DNA from: Sphingomonadales bacterium Ga0077559
GTDB lineage: Bacteria; Pseudomonadota; Alphaproteobacteria; Sphingomonadales; Sphingomonadaceae
Assembly (NCBI GenBank): GCA_001464315.1
Contig: LNFK01000078.1
Coordinates: 38,310 to 102,309 of the forward strand
DNA: 64,000 nucleotides
Direction of reading: 5' to 3'
Part shown: positions 53,249-63,239 of the stretch, in pieces
Position numbering within the stretch: position 1 is the first letter of the stretch
How the letters are laid out: every line of letters starts with the position of its first letter
Made by a program: the position numbers and the translations under genes
The notes under the pieces: generated by a model
Database searches by the model: none
What the model was told of the DNA's origin: nothing
Seen by the model: the letters and a program-made list of their open reading frames with translations, nothing else

Positions 53249-54112
53249 ATGGATCGTTTACCGCGCGTCAGCATGATCATGCCCGTATACAACGGCGCGC
53301 GTTACCTTGCGGCCGCTCTTGATTCCGTTTTGGCCCAGGAGTTCGAGGATTTCGAGCTAATTTGTCTGAATGACGGATCGACCGACGCGACGCCCGATAT
53401 TCTTGCAGACTATGCCACCAAAGATCACCGCATCATTTATCGCGACAATTCCCGCAATATCGGCTTACCCGCAACGCTAAACGCCGGGTTTGCAATGGCA
53501 GCGGGCGAATATCATAGCTGGACGAGCCACGATAATTTGCTTCGCCCGGATATGCTGTCGACACTCGTTGACGTAATTGATGCCGACTCGACGATTGGCG
53601 TCGTTTATGCTGGTTATAGCGTGATCGACGGCAAAGGTGAGATTTTGCGATATCAGCCGCCACGCCCGGCCGAAGAACGATGGTTTGGAAATCCGGTTGG
53701 CCCAGCGTTCCTCTATCGGCGGAAAGTGACCGAGGTGCTGCGCGGCTATGACGAAAGCTTGTTTGGCGCCGAGGATTATGATTTCTGGTTGCGCGCTGCC
53801 CGAGTGTTCAAATTTCAGCCGGTGGACTGCGATGTATATCTTTATCGCCGCCATGACGCCAGTTTGACCAATCAGAAATCTATGCAAATTAAAGATTTGG
53901 TCGCCAATGTGATATTACGCGAGTTGGACGATATGTCCGACTGCAAATTGCGTACAAAAGCGCTGCTTAATCTGGTGCTTACCGACAATGGCAAATTTCG
54001 GGCGAGGTTGGTTGGCAAAGCTTTTGTGGCCAGTCCGGCGATAGTGGCGACCAAATTGCCAGCCCTCTTCTATCAACTGGTCAAAGTCGTGTTGTCGCCT
54101 CTGCGTGGTTAA
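53249..54112 (+). CDS. Glycosyltransferase family 2
   Basis: A 287-residue GT-A enzyme. [25 protein letters not shown] (~6-30) and LNDGSTDAT (~42) bind the nucleotide sugar; the metal site near 92-97 reads TSHDN rather than the usual DADD, so metal binding may be weak. [14 protein letters not shown] (~170) holds the catalytic acidic ED. It is a lone gene read convergently into recQ, sharing the stop tetranucleotide TTAA. AGGG is close before the ATG. Acceptor unknown, probably surface glycan. Confidence 0.88.
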   Translation: MDRLPRVSMIMPVYNGARYLAAALDSVLAQEFEDFELICLNDGSTDATPDILADYATKDHRIIYRDNSRNIGLPATLNAGFAMAAGEYHSWTSHDNLLRPDMLSTLVDVIDADSTIGVVYAGYSVIDGKGEILRYQPPRPAEERWFGNPVGPAFLYRRKVTEVLRGYDESLFGAEDYDFWLRAARVFKFQPVDCDVYLYRRHDASLTNQKSMQIKDLVANVILRELDDMSDCKLRTKALLNLVLTDNGKFRARLVGKAFVASPAIVATKLPALFYQLVKVVLSPLRG

Positions 54113-55929
54113 TGTTGCTTGATCACATCCAAAAAGGCTGCACCATAATCGTCAAGTTTCCGGCTGCCGACGCCGCTTATTTGCGATAGCTGATGTACCG
54201 TCGAAGGCCGCGAGCTTGCCATCTCGCGCAATGTCGCGTCATGAAAGACAACATAAGGCGGCACGCCTGCAGCTTCCGCCAATTCGCGGCGTTTACTGCG
54301 CAGTGCTTCGAACAGCGGATCGCCAACCGGATTGGCCACGCCCTTATCGCGGCGATTCCGGCCTTGCGGGATTATCGCGATTTCGACCTTTTGTTCGCCG
54401 CGCATGATGGCGCGGGCGTCGCCTGATAGCTTGAGCCCACCATGTTCGTTCGCGATCAGCGCGCCCCTTGCCTGCAACGCGCGCGCGAGCGGCTTGATAA
54501 CCCGTGCGTCGTCGCCTCCGACGATCCCAAACACCGACAGCTGGTCATGGCCGAATTTCGATATTCGCTCATCGCTGCTACCCGTCAGCACCTTTTCCAG
54601 ATGGCCGACGCCGAACATCTGGCCTGTGCGATAGGCTGCAGACAGCAATTTACGCGACAATTCGGTCGCGTCATGAATCCCTGGCGCATCGAGACAATTG
54701 TCGCAGTTACCACAATTTTCGGGCGGGTTTTCGCCGAAATGCCTGAGGAGTATAGCGCGCCTGCAGCCTGGTGTTTCGACCAGCCGCGACAACGCCGATA
54801 TCCGGCCGAGTTCGGCTCCGCGCCGTTCCCCGGGCAGGTCATTCAGTCGTTCCCGCGCGCGGGTAAAGTCGCCCGCTGACCAATACATATGCGCGGTTGC
54901 GGGATCACCGTCTCGTCCTGCGCGCCCGCTTTCCTGATAATAAGCCTCAATGGATTTTGGCAAACCAGCATGGACCACGAAGCGCACATCGGGCTTGTCG
55001 ATGCCCATACCAAAGGCGACGGTGGCGACCATCACCATATCTTCGGATGCGACAAAGTCAGACTGTGCCTTGGCGCGCGCTCTCGGTTCCATCCCGGCAT
55101 GATAGTAGCGCGCAGTCCGCCCAACGGCGGCGATTTGCGCAGCAATTTTTTCCGTCCGGTCACGCGTTTGGGCGTAGATTATGCCTGCGCCGCTCAATGT
55201 CTTGACCAGACCGGCAACCCCGCTCGTCGCCCCGCCGGACATCGCGTACCGGATATTGGGCCGGTCAAAGCCCGAGACGATCATTCCGTCGGCGCTGATC
55301 CCCAACTGTCCGGCAATATCATCGCGGGTATGAGCGTCTGCTGTCGCAGTCAGCGCCAGCCTTGGCACATCGGCAAAATCGTCCATCAACGGACGTAGCA
55401 GCCGGTAATCGGGGCGGAAGTCATGCCCCCATTCCGAAACGCAATGCGCCTCGTCGATCGCGAACAACGATATCTTCGCCTCGCGCAGCAGCCCGCGAAA
55501 CTCTTGCCCCGACGCACGCTCGGGTGCGACGTAAAGCAGATCGAGCGCGCCCTTGCGGAAACGCTCTATGGTCTCGGCGCGGTTATCGTCGGCGCTGGTC
55601 AGCGTTGCCGCACGGATGCCGATGGCGTCCGCCGCGCGCATCTGGTCGTGCATCAATGCGATCAGAGGCGAGATGACGATGCAGGTGCCGTCCATCATCA
55701 ACGCCGGAAGCTGAAAGCACAGCGACTTGCCCGCCCCGGTCGGCATTACCGCCAGCGTACGTTGACGCGCCAGCACGCGCTGCACGACTTGTTCTTGCAC
55801 ACCGCGAAATTCGGCAAAGCCAAAGACGCGGTGCAAAACATCGGCAGGGGCAAGGTTTTCAGCAGCTACAGCCATTGCGTCTAGCCCTAGCGCTGCGATT
55901 TCATCAAGAATAGACCGCTCTTGCAACAT
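54109..55929 (-). CDS. recQ: ATP-dependent DNA helicase RecQ
   Basis: A 606-residue 3'-5' DNA helicase of recombinational repair. [16 protein letters not shown] motif 0, [14 protein letters not shown] motif I (~65), [17 protein letters not shown] motif II (~160), and [10 protein letters not shown] motif VI (~330) are present. A zinc-binding RQC region ([12 protein letters not shown]...CGNCDNC, ~385-410) and a C-terminal HRDC domain follow. The ATG at 55929 with GGAG upstream is preferred to the in-frame TTG at 55932. Confidence 0.95.
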   Translation of the reverse strand: MLQERSILDEIAALGLDAMAVAAENLAPADVLHRVFGFAEFRGVQEQVVQRVLARQRTLAVMPTGAGKSLCFQLPALMMDGTCIVISPLIALMHDQMRAADAIGIRAATLTSADDNRAETIERFRKGALDLLYVAPERASGQEFRGLLREAKISLFAIDEAHCVSEWGHDFRPDYRLLRPLMDDFADVPRLALTATADAHTRDDIAGQLGISADGMIVSGFDRPNIRYAMSGGATSGVAGLVKTLSGAGIIYAQTRDRTEKIAAQIAAVGRTARYYHAGMEPRARAKAQSDFVASEDMVMVATVAFGMGIDKPDVRFVVHAGLPKSIEAYYQESGRAGRDGDPATAHMYWSAGDFTRARERLNDLPGERRGAELGRISALSRLVETPGCRRAILLRHFGENPPENCGNCDNCLDAPGIHDATELSRKLLSAAYRTGQMFGVGHLEKVLTGSSDERISKFGHDQLSVFGIVGGDDARVIKPLARALQARGALIANEHGGLKLSGDARAIMRGEQKVEIAIIPQGRNRRDKGVANPVGDPLFEALRSKRRELAEAAGVPPYVVFHDATLREMASSRPSTVHQLSQISGVGSRKLDDYGAAFLDVIKQH

Positions 55930-56002
55930 CAACGACTCCGTTGTGGATAGTCGATTTGCAATAGAACATATAAAGAACGATGTAGAGAGTTAGCAGCCGC
56001 TA

Positions 56003-57823
56003 CTATTCAGCAGCTTCGGTCTCATCTTCCACTTCAGATTGCTGCCGTGCCCACATTTCTGAATAGAGCCCGCCTTTGCGCAGTAACTGTGCGTGCGTGC
56101 CTTGCTCGGCGACCTGCCCAGCCTCCAGCACCAATATCTGGTCGGCATCGACGATAGTAGAAAGCCGGTGCGCGATGATGATTGTGGTACGGCGCTCCGA
56201 TATGCGGTCGAGCGTATCCTGAATTTCCGCCTCGGTGCGGCTGTCGAGCGCGCTGGTAGCCTCGTCGAGGATCAGAATCGGTGGGTTTTTCAGCAAAGTG
56301 CGCGCAATCGCCACGCGCTGTTTCTCGCCGCCCGATAATTTCAGGCCACGCTCGCCGACCTTTGCTTCATATTGTTCGGGCAGCGATGCAATGAAACCAT
56401 GGATCGAAGCACCGCGCGCTGCTTCTTCGATCTCCGGATGACCGGCGCCTTCGCGGCCATATCCGATATTATAGCCGATGGTATCGTTGAACAGCACCGT
56501 GTCCTGAGGGACGATTCCAATGACGCTTCGCAGGCTCGACTGGGTGACATCTCGCAGATCTTGCCCGTCGATCGTTATTCGCCCCCCGGTGACGTCGTAA
56601 AAACGGTATAATAATCGCGCAATTGTCGACTTTCCCGCACCCGATGGTCCAACCACCGCCAACGTATGTCCGGGTTCGATCCGGAAGCTGATACCGTTTA
56701 GGATTTGCCGTTCGGGATCATAGGCGAACCGCACATCTTCAAAGGCGAGTGCGCCGCCGCTGACAACAAGCGAAGGCGCATTTGGCTTGTCGACTATCTC
56801 GGCAGGCGTATCGATCAACGCGAACATCGCCGCCATGTCGGTCAACCCCTGGCGGATGGTGCGATAGACCATGCCGAGCATATCGAGCGGGCGGAAAAGC
56901 TGCGCGAGCAAAGTGTTGACCGTTACGACGTCGCCTGTTGTAAATTGGCCCTTTGACCAGCCCCAGACGACATAGCCCATCGCACCCGCCATCATCAGAT
57001 TGGTAATCAGCGACTGGCCTATGTTGAGCGTCGCTAGGCTGTTTTCCGATTTCACCGCGGCATTGGCGTAATGGTGGACAACCTCGGCATAGCGGCGAGT
57101 CTCGCGCTGCTCGGCGTTGAAATATTTGACGGTCTCATAATTCAACAGGCTGTCGACCGACTTGGCGACCGTCTGCGTATCGAGTTCATTCATTTCCTCG
57201 CGCAATTTGTTGCGCCAGTTAGTGATGATCGTGGTGAAGGTGATATAGCTGACAACCATCAACAGCGTCGCAGCAACCATTCCCCAGCCGAATTCGATCT
57301 GGAAATAGGCCGATACCAGCACGAGCTCGAGCAATGTCGGCGCAATATTGAACAGCAGGAAATAAAGCATGATGTCGATGCTCTTGGTCCCGCGCTCGAT
57401 GACCTTGGTAACCGCGCCCGTCCGCCGGTTCATATGGAAACGCATCGACAGATTATGCAGGTGGCTGAACACATTTTCGGCCAGACGCCGCGTCGCCTCC
57501 TGCCCAACGCGTTCGAACACCACATTGCGCAAATTGTCGAACAGCACCCCGCCAAAACGCGCGCCAGCATAAGCGGCGACCAGCGCAATCGCGATCTCGA
57601 CGCCGTCTTCCATGCCCGGCACCATCCGGTCGATTGCCTGACCGTAGACCCAGGCCATGCTGAGCTGGATCAGTTTTGAGATGACGACCAGGATCAGCGC
57701 AAAGACGATCCGGACTCGCAGCCCCGCCTGATTTTTCGGCCATAAATATGGCAAAAAGCGCCGCATCACGGCGAAATCTGGTTTGCTATCGGCTGTTGTA
57801 TCTATCGGAGGCACAGGCGCCAT
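56003..57823 (-). CDS. Atm1-type ABC exporter (fused permease and ATPase)
   Basis: A 606-residue half-transporter of the ABCB7/HMT1/Atm1 group, exporting glutathione-linked metal or sulfur compounds. Six transmembrane helices (about 35-315), with NMRxNRRTGAVTKVIERGTKSID typical of Atm1, precede the ATPase: Walker A VVGPSGAGKSTIARLLYRF (~393), LSGGEKQRVAIARTLLKNPPILILDEATSALD signature plus Walker B (~500), and the H-loop IIAHRLST. It would act as a homodimer in the inner membrane. Confidence 0.93.
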   Translation of the reverse strand: MAPVPPIDTTADSKPDFAVMRRFLPYLWPKNQAGLRVRIVFALILVVISKLIQLSMAWVYGQAIDRMVPGMEDGVEIAIALVAAYAGARFGGVLFDNLRNVVFERVGQEATRRLAENVFSHLHNLSMRFHMNRRTGAVTKVIERGTKSIDIMLYFLLFNIAPTLLELVLVSAYFQIEFGWGMVAATLLMVVSYITFTTIITNWRNKLREEMNELDTQTVAKSVDSLLNYETVKYFNAEQRETRRYAEVVHHYANAAVKSENSLATLNIGQSLITNLMMAGAMGYVVWGWSKGQFTTGDVVTVNTLLAQLFRPLDMLGMVYRTIRQGLTDMAAMFALIDTPAEIVDKPNAPSLVVSGGALAFEDVRFAYDPERQILNGISFRIEPGHTLAVVGPSGAGKSTIARLLYRFYDVTGGRITIDGQDLRDVTQSSLRSVIGIVPQDTVLFNDTIGYNIGYGREGAGHPEIEEAARGASIHGFIASLPEQYEAKVGERGLKLSGGEKQRVAIARTLLKNPPILILDEATSALDSRTEAEIQDTLDRISERRTTIIIAHRLSTIVDADQILVLEAGQVAEQGTHAQLLRKGGLYSEMWARQQSEVEDETEAAE

Positions 57824-57855
57824 ATAGTTATATCAGGCTCCAGCACAAACGGTCA

Positions 57856-58125
57856 TCATGTCCGGCCAGACATAAGCAGCCATGTCGCGATCCCGTTCAT
57901 GCCGGTATAGGTCCAATAGACAACCGGGATCAGCAGCGATCCCTCGGCAGCAAACAGCATCGCCCCGATCAGCAACGCCAGTTCGATGGCATAGCTTGCA
58001 TAAGGGCTGAAATGCCGCCCGAAATAGCGCTTTGTATCCTCAACATAAGGGTGCCCCGATTCCGCCACCGCCTTGTGCATTGCGAAATTGGCGATACCCA
58101 TCAAGAAGCAGAATATAAGCAGCAT
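57856..58125 (-). CDS. Small three-helix membrane protein, unknown function
   Basis: An 89-residue, very hydrophobic protein with three predicted helices (about 1-16, 44-60, 64-85) and a polar loop AVAESGHPYVEDTKRYFG. I do not recognise it. It starts 10 bp after the AI-2E transporter stop and ends 32 bp before the Atm1-like gene on the same strand, so it is likely real and co-transcribed. Confidence 0.7.
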   Translation of the reverse strand: MLLIFCFLMGIANFAMHKAVAESGHPYVEDTKRYFGRHFSPYASYAIELALLIGAMLFAAEGSLLIPVVYWTYTGMNGIATWLLMSGRT

Positions 58126-58135
58126 CGCAGGCGCG

Positions 58136-59260
58136 CTATGGCCCCTGCCGGATGGCCCGCGCCTCGTTGCGTACGGATTGTCGTTCGAGCGCGACCTTGA
58201 TCATCGCGATGATCGGATCGGCAAGGGCCAACCCTAGCAGCCCGAATAATGCTCCGAACAGTATCTGGGCACCAAGGACCAGAGCTGGCGCCAGATCGAC
58301 CGCGCGTTTGGCAACCATCGGTACGATCAGATAGCCGTCAACCATCTGCACGACGAAATAGACAAATATTGCGTAAAGCCCGACATCCACCCCGGCCGAA
58401 AAACCGACAAGTATGATCAGTGCGCCCGAAACTATTGCGCCGATATTGGGCAGGAACGCGAGCAATCCGGTGAGCAACCCCAGCAAAGCCGCCATCGGCA
58501 CTCCGCCAAGGCTCAGCAATATCCATGTGCCGAAGCCTTCAACCGCCATGCCGAGCAAGCGCCCCGCCATAAGGCGGCGGAGAACGTGGCCGATTCTTTC
58601 GGCGGTTCCGTAAAAATGCGTGCGCTCGGCCAGCGGCAGCATCCAAGCGACGCCGCGCTCATACATCCGCGGTTCGGCGGCGATGAATATGGCTAGGACA
58701 AGCATCATCGCCATATTGGTAACCGTACCAACAACTGACGACACCGCGGCGGTCACACGGCCTACTGAATTCAGGATTTGCGTGCCAAAGCCTTTGACGT
58801 CCTCTGCCGAAATATTGAAGCCGGCGGCCTCGATCCGGTTACCGATCACCTCGATTTGCGTCTCAACGATAGCTTGCAGGCTTGCCGCCTGCGCGGCAAG
58901 TTCAGACCCGGTGAAGGCAAAAGTCCAGTAAATCATCCCGAACACTGCAAGGACGACAATCGCTAGCCGAAAGCCGCGCGGGATTGGTAAAACCCGGCCT
59001 AATAGCCTGGCGCCGCCGTCGAACATGGCCGCGAGCACAAGCCCGCCGATAATCAGCAGAATCGGTTGCGCAAGCCAGACCAATGCAACGACCAGCGAGG
59101 CCATGCCAATCCAGACTGCTGCTTTTTTCAGCTCGGTGCGGATGATCGGATCGTAAAGCTCTGTAGGGCCGACTTCTTCGCGAAACCCGTCGTCTTGCAC
59201 TTCGACTTTTTTGCGTGGGCTGCGCGGCTTACGCGGCTTGGCAGTTGCCGCGTCGTTCAT
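58136..59260 (-). CDS. AI-2E family transporter (PerM/UPF0118)
   Basis: A 374-residue polytopic protein with about eight helices. The N-terminal basic, cytoplasmic segment is followed by VALVWLAQPILLIIGGLVLAAMFDGGARLL and the conserved C-terminal LGGVPMAALLGLLTGLLAFLPNIGAIVSGAL and VVQMVDGYLIVPMV...PALVLGAQILFGALFGLLGLALADPI. Family members export small molecules or act as Na+/H+ antiporters; AI-2 itself is not implied. Its ATG overlaps the lepB stop by 4 bp. Confidence 0.9.
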   Translation of the reverse strand: MNDAATAKPRKPRSPRKKVEVQDDGFREEVGPTELYDPIIRTELKKAAVWIGMASLVVALVWLAQPILLIIGGLVLAAMFDGGARLLGRVLPIPRGFRLAIVVLAVFGMIYWTFAFTGSELAAQAASLQAIVETQIEVIGNRIEAAGFNISAEDVKGFGTQILNSVGRVTAAVSSVVGTVTNMAMMLVLAIFIAAEPRMYERGVAWMLPLAERTHFYGTAERIGHVLRRLMAGRLLGMAVEGFGTWILLSLGGVPMAALLGLLTGLLAFLPNIGAIVSGALIILVGFSAGVDVGLYAIFVYFVVQMVDGYLIVPMVAKRAVDLAPALVLGAQILFGALFGLLGLALADPIIAMIKVALERQSVRNEARAIRQGP

Positions 59261-60198
59261 TTTGCTTCGACTTTTTTCGGACGCAGGCTGGTGCCAGCGC
59301 GATCACTGCGCAGCGAGCTTACCCATGTCACGGGATTGAGCCCGGTGCTGCCATCGACCGAGAAAGTGATTATTTCTGCGCGGCCGCCCAGCCGGTCCCA
59401 CGAAACCGGGCCGCCAAGACCGCCCAGTTCCTCGGCAACGCGACTGTCGGAGCTGTTATCGCGATTGTCCCCCATTAGGAAAACATGATTTGCGGGTATT
59501 TTAACCGATTCCATATCATCAGTGTCGCGGCGGCGCGCGTCGATCGTGTCATATTGCACGCCGTTGGGCAGGGTCTCGCGAATGATAGGCAGGTGACACG
59601 ACAATGTGCCGTCTGGTGCCCGGGTCAAGGCGCCCGGAAAATCATAGTCATTGCAAGGATTATTGGCATCGACTGGCAGGATCAGGTTGGGCTGCGTATC
59701 CTGTTTTACTGGCTTACCGTTCAGGAATATCTGACCATCGCGCAGGCTTATGGTATCGCCTGGTAGGCCGATTACGCGTTTGATCCAGTCCTGATATTTG
59801 CCGCGCGGTGTTAGGATCACGATGTCGCCGCGCGCGGGCAACTTACCCCAGACGCGGCTGTTGCTCTCGGGGAGCGGGACGGCAAGCGCCTCGACCTCTT
59901 CGCGCAGTACCAGCCAGCGGAAAATCGCGACCGGATTGGGGATGGTTGGCGATACGTGGCTCCAGCCATAGGGATATTTGCTGACGAACAGCCGGTCGCC
60001 AACCAGCAAGGTCGGCATCATCGAGATTGACGGAATATAGAATGGCTTGGCGATGAAGCTGTGGAAGGCCAGCACGGCGACGAGCAGCCAGAACATGCCT
60101 TTGATCTCGGCCCACGCGGCGGAGGCCCAGCCGCGCTTTTCAGGAGTCGAAGCGGGCGGGGTGGCTGGATTGCTATTGTCGGTGGTCAAACTGCTCAT
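59257..60198 (-). CDS. lepB: Signal peptidase I
   Basis: Membrane serine-lysine protease that removes signal peptides. One N-terminal helix (about 30-50) precedes the catalytic Ser in [12 protein letters not shown] (~58), Lys in [13 protein letters not shown] (~125) and the [11 protein letters not shown] box (~255). The cysteine-containing insert [15 protein letters not shown] lies between. It has 313 residues; the frame upstream of the ATG at 60198 is not needed. ATGA overlap with acpS upstream and with the AI-2E gene downstream. The usual rnc and era partners do not follow. Confidence 0.95.
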   Translation of the reverse strand: MSSLTTDNSNPATPPASTPEKRGWASAAWAEIKGMFWLLVAVLAFHSFIAKPFYIPSISMMPTLLVGDRLFVSKYPYGWSHVSPTIPNPVAIFRWLVLREEVEALAVPLPESNSRVWGKLPARGDIVILTPRGKYQDWIKRVIGLPGDTISLRDGQIFLNGKPVKQDTQPNLILPVDANNPCNDYDFPGALTRAPDGTLSCHLPIIRETLPNGVQYDTIDARRRDTDDMESVKIPANHVFLMGDNRDNSSDSRVAEELGGLGGPVSWDRLGGRAEIITFSVDGSTGLNPVTWVSSLRSDRAGTSLRPKKVEAK

Positions 60199-60605
60199 AC
60201 CTTTTGCGCTGGTAACGCCTCTATTATTACAAATGCCTGCGCCCAAGGATGATCATCGGTGAGCGTCACGTGAATATGCGCCTCATAGCCTGAAGGAATC
60301 ATCGCGTCGAGCCGCGCTTTTGCCCCGCCGGTAAGCACCAAAGTCGGCGTGCCTGAAGGGCCGTTGACAACGCCGATGTCCGTCATGAACACGCCGCGCT
60401 TGAAACCTGTTCCGACTGCTTTGGAAAAAGCCTCTTTGGCGGCAAAGCGTTTCGCAAAGGTTCCTGCGCGTGTGAACGGGCGGCGGGCGGCCTTGGCGCG
60501 TTCGACATCGGTAAAAACACGTTTTTCAAAGCGTTCGCCGAAGCGCTCGAGCGAATTGGCGATCCGCTCGATATTACACAGGTCCGAACCCAGACCGATG
60601 ATCAA
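60195..60605 (-). CDS. acpS: Holo-[acyl-carrier-protein] synthase
   Basis: Attaches phosphopantetheine to acyl carrier protein. The 136 residues show [32 protein letters not shown] (metal Asp ~8) and [18 protein letters not shown] (Glu ~58). The start is TTG at 60605 overlapping the pdxJ stop as TTGA, a weak start that may limit translation relative to pdxJ. Confidence 0.95.
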   Translation of the reverse strand: MIIGLGSDLCNIERIANSLERFGERFEKRVFTDVERAKAARRPFTRAGTFAKRFAAKEAFSKAVGTGFKRGVFMTDIGVVNGPSGTPTLVLTGGAKARLDAMIPSGYEAHIHVTLTDDHPWAQAFVIIEALPAQKV

Positions 60606-61330
60606 CGGGCTAGGTCCATCAATGTCCTCATCTTACGTACACTTTCTTCAAGACCGATGAAAATGGCCTCGCCGATCAGATAATGGCCGATATTGAGTTC
60701 CGCGATTTGAGGTATGGCGGCGATTGGCTGGACATTTTCGAAGGTAAGACCATGTCCTGCATGCGATTCAATCCCGTTTTTGGCGGCGAGTGCCACCGCG
60801 TTGGTAATACGCCGCAGTTCTGCCTCCTGTTCGGCGCCCTCGCTATGCGCATATTTGCCGGTGTGGAATTCTACAACCGGCGCGCGAAGCCGAATGGCAG
60901 CCTCTATCTGACGCGCATCGGGTTCGATGAACAGGCTAACTCTGATGCCAGCTTCCGACAATCGCGTGACCATCGGTGCGAGATGATTGTGCTGCCCGGC
61001 GGCATCCAACCCACCCTCGGTCGTTCGTTCTTCGCGGCGCTCTGGCACGATGCAGGCGGCGTGCGGCTTGTAACGCAGCGCGATCTCCAGCATTTCCTCG
61101 GTTGCGGCCATTTCGAGATTAACCGGCAAACGAATCTCGCGCATGATAGAATCGAGATCGGTATCGCGAATATGGCGGCGATCTTCGCGCAAGTGGACGG
61201 TGATGCCATCGCCGCCAGCAGCCTCTACGACATGGGCCGCGCGCATCGGGTCGGGATGCTCGCCGCCGCGCGCGTTGCGGATGGTGGCGACATGGTCGAT
61301 ATTGACGCCAAGGCGCAGGGGTAGGCTCAC
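60602..61330 (-). CDS. pdxJ: Pyridoxine 5'-phosphate synthase
   Basis: Condenses 1-deoxyxylulose 5-phosphate with aminoacetone phosphate in vitamin B6 synthesis. The TIM-barrel of 242 residues has [18 protein letters not shown] (~6-23), [11 protein letters not shown] (~46), [10 protein letters not shown] (~71) and [10 protein letters not shown] (~193). The start is GTG at 61330, overlapping the preceding stop (GTGA). Neighbouring acpS is its standard partner. Confidence 0.96.
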   Translation of the reverse strand: MSLPLRLGVNIDHVATIRNARGGEHPDPMRAAHVVEAAGGDGITVHLREDRRHIRDTDLDSIMREIRLPVNLEMAATEEMLEIALRYKPHAACIVPERREERTTEGGLDAAGQHNHLAPMVTRLSEAGIRVSLFIEPDARQIEAAIRLRAPVVEFHTGKYAHSEGAEQEAELRRITNAVALAAKNGIESHAGHGLTFENVQPIAAIPQIAELNIGHYLIGEAIFIGLEESVRKMRTLMDLAR

Positions 61331-62421
61331 GCTGCTATATCCTTACACAAGGCTGCGCGCATCACATCATGGGTGATGCCCGCCTGCTGCCAGATTTCGC
61401 CAAAAGCAGCTTCGGCCTCGGCGCGGTTCGATGTCATGATGATCACCATGTCCTGATCGGGCAAAATGATATTGCGCAGTACCACGCCGCCAATAAAGCC
61501 GCGCCTCTCAACAATGCGAACAGGCGTGTCACCGCAATTTTTAAGGGTCGCGCTAAACGACCATTGTCCGAGGGCGGCAAAGCCATATTCGGGCTTGCCG
61601 TCCCACATCACGCTCCGCTCTGCTTGTGGCAAAAGCTCGCCGGTCATCAGCGCGCGATCAAAGGCGAGTAGGTCCCGGGTCGTGCCATAAAGCGCGCCCG
61701 CAGCGCCGAAGTTCTCAAGCCGGAAAGCTGATGATTCCTGCTTTCCCTCGGCATAGCCCGGCACCGTGGGCTCGGCTCGGGGGAACAGGCCGACGCTGGT
61801 GAGACCGAGCGGCTGTGCGATGCGCTCGGCAATCAAGGTGGGGTAAGCCTTGCCGCTGGTTGCCTCAATTATCGCGGCCATCATGATGAAATCGCAGTCA
61901 CCGTAAAAAAAACCGGACAGCGGCTCACGGGTAGTTGGCCCTTCGCAATAAGCCCGCCCCGTCTGCGGGCTGTCGCGCTCGACCATATAGAAATTTGCCC
62001 AACCGTCCGAACCGATCGGGCCTTCTTCTGTGCGCGGTAGCCCTGATATGTGCTGCATGAGCATGCGCGAGGTGATGCGGTTGGCAAAAGGCGCCTTGCT
62101 ATCGGGCAAGTAACGGATGATCGGCGCGTCTAGATCGAGCCTTCCGGCTACGACCTCCTGCATCGCTATCGTGGCCGTGATCTGCTTGGTTACCGACGCC
62201 CAGCGCCAGGTCTGGCCCAATTGATGTTCGACATTGCTCGACGGATTGATCGGACCGAATGCGCGTTCATAGATAATATCGTCCCCACGCGCGATCAGGA
62301 TAGTGCCCGGCGCTTTGACTGGGTCGAGCGCTGCCGAGACAGCATTCGCATCAAGGGCAGGGGGCGCTGCTGCTGCGCCAAGCATCAACGAAGCGAGCGA
62401 AACGACGAGAGCACGTATCAT
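61327..62421 (-). CDS. Serine hydrolase, beta-lactamase family (class C-like)
   Basis: A 364-residue penicillin-binding-protein-fold hydrolase with a signal peptide (cleaved after MLGAAAA, ~19), so periplasmic. The nucleophile lies in ASVTKQIT (SxxK, ~77), and [12 protein letters not shown] (~170) provides the YxN-like Tyr, here YGD. The third KTG/HxG box is not obvious. These proteins act as esterases or D-amino-peptidases more often than as true beta-lactamases. It sits between pyrE and pdxJ with 4-bp overlaps at both ends. Confidence 0.85.
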   Translation of the reverse strand: MIRALVVSLASLMLGAAAAPPALDANAVSAALDPVKAPGTILIARGDDIIYERAFGPINPSSNVEHQLGQTWRWASVTKQITATIAMQEVVAGRLDLDAPIIRYLPDSKAPFANRITSRMLMQHISGLPRTEEGPIGSDGWANFYMVERDSPQTGRAYCEGPTTREPLSGFFYGDCDFIMMAAIIEATSGKAYPTLIAERIAQPLGLTSVGLFPRAEPTVPGYAEGKQESSAFRLENFGAAGALYGTTRDLLAFDRALMTGELLPQAERSVMWDGKPEYGFAALGQWSFSATLKNCGDTPVRIVERRGFIGGVVLRNIILPDQDMVIIMTSNRAEAEAAFGEIWQQAGITHDVMRAALCKDIAA

Positions 62422-63011
62422 GCCGTATTGGGCCCCTTCCTGCTGCCGGGCTTCATCGCCGGTATCGCTGCCAGTGATTCTGGCACCTCATCATCAGCAT
62501 AGGTAGGAAAATTCAATTCAATCAGTGGGAAAAACGGCACACCCAGTTCGACACTGCCGCCAGAACGGTCGACGACCGAAGCCGCAGCAATTACCTCACC
62601 GCCTTCGGCCTCGATGGCCTTGATGGCTTCACGCGACGACAGGCCAGTAGTGACAACGTCCTCGACCAGTAAGATTTTCATGCCTTCTTCTATGGCAAAG
62701 CCCCGGCGCAAACCGAAAACGCCTTCGGGTCGTTCGACGAACATTGCATCCACACCGATTGCTCTGCCCATTTCATGGCCAATTATCAGACCCCCCATTG
62801 CAGGAGATATGACCGCCTGAATCTCGCTGCGGACGTCACGCGGGATTTTTTGCGCGATGGCCAGCGCAATACGGCCCGCGCGTTCGGGGTTCATCAGCAG
62901 CCGCGCGCATTGCAGATAATGCGCGCTATGTCGGCCGGACGAGAGCAGGAAATGTCCTTCCAGCAACGCTTCGACGCTACGGAATTCGGACAGGATTTCA
63001 TCTTCGGTCAT
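62418..63011 (-). CDS. pyrE: Orotate phosphoribosyltransferase
   Basis: Transfers orotate to PRPP in pyrimidine synthesis. The 197 residues from MTEDEILSEFRSVEALLEGHFLLSSGRHS contain RLLMNPERAG, AVISPAMGGLIIGHEMGRA and the PRPP motif KILLVEDVVTTGLSSREAI (~117-135). The frame extends nine codons up to an ATG at 63038, but the 63011 start matches the family and has AAAGGA upstream. First gene of the overlapping chain. Confidence 0.93.
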   Translation of the reverse strand: MTEDEILSEFRSVEALLEGHFLLSSGRHSAHYLQCARLLMNPERAGRIALAIAQKIPRDVRSEIQAVISPAMGGLIIGHEMGRAIGVDAMFVERPEGVFGLRRGFAIEEGMKILLVEDVVTTGLSSREAIKAIEAEGGEVIAAASVVDRSGGSVELGVPFFPLIELNFPTYADDEVPESLAAIPAMKPGSRKGPNTA

Positions 63012-63130
63012 AAAATTGGGAGAGTTCCTTTTGAACATCTGTTATTTTTTGCATGTCCCGCTTAGCGGATTGCAACGTAAATAGGTGGAAAAGTGGCGCA
63101 AATAAATGCTAAAAATCCTGTATCCACCGC

Positions 63131-63159
63131 TTGAGGCTTCGGAAAAGCGCGCCTATAGG
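63131..63159 (+). promoter_or_regulatory. Putative promoter of ctaC
   Basis: TTGAGG (63131-63136), 17-bp spacer, TATAGG (63154-63159). The predicted start gives a leader of about 75 nt. Confidence 0.55.
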
Positions 63160-63239
63160 TCGCGCGAGTCTGGCAGACCACAGGTGTGCCGGACCTGCGC
63201 ACAGTTCCTGCGCCGCATCAAGAATACAGGGTCAAGTTG

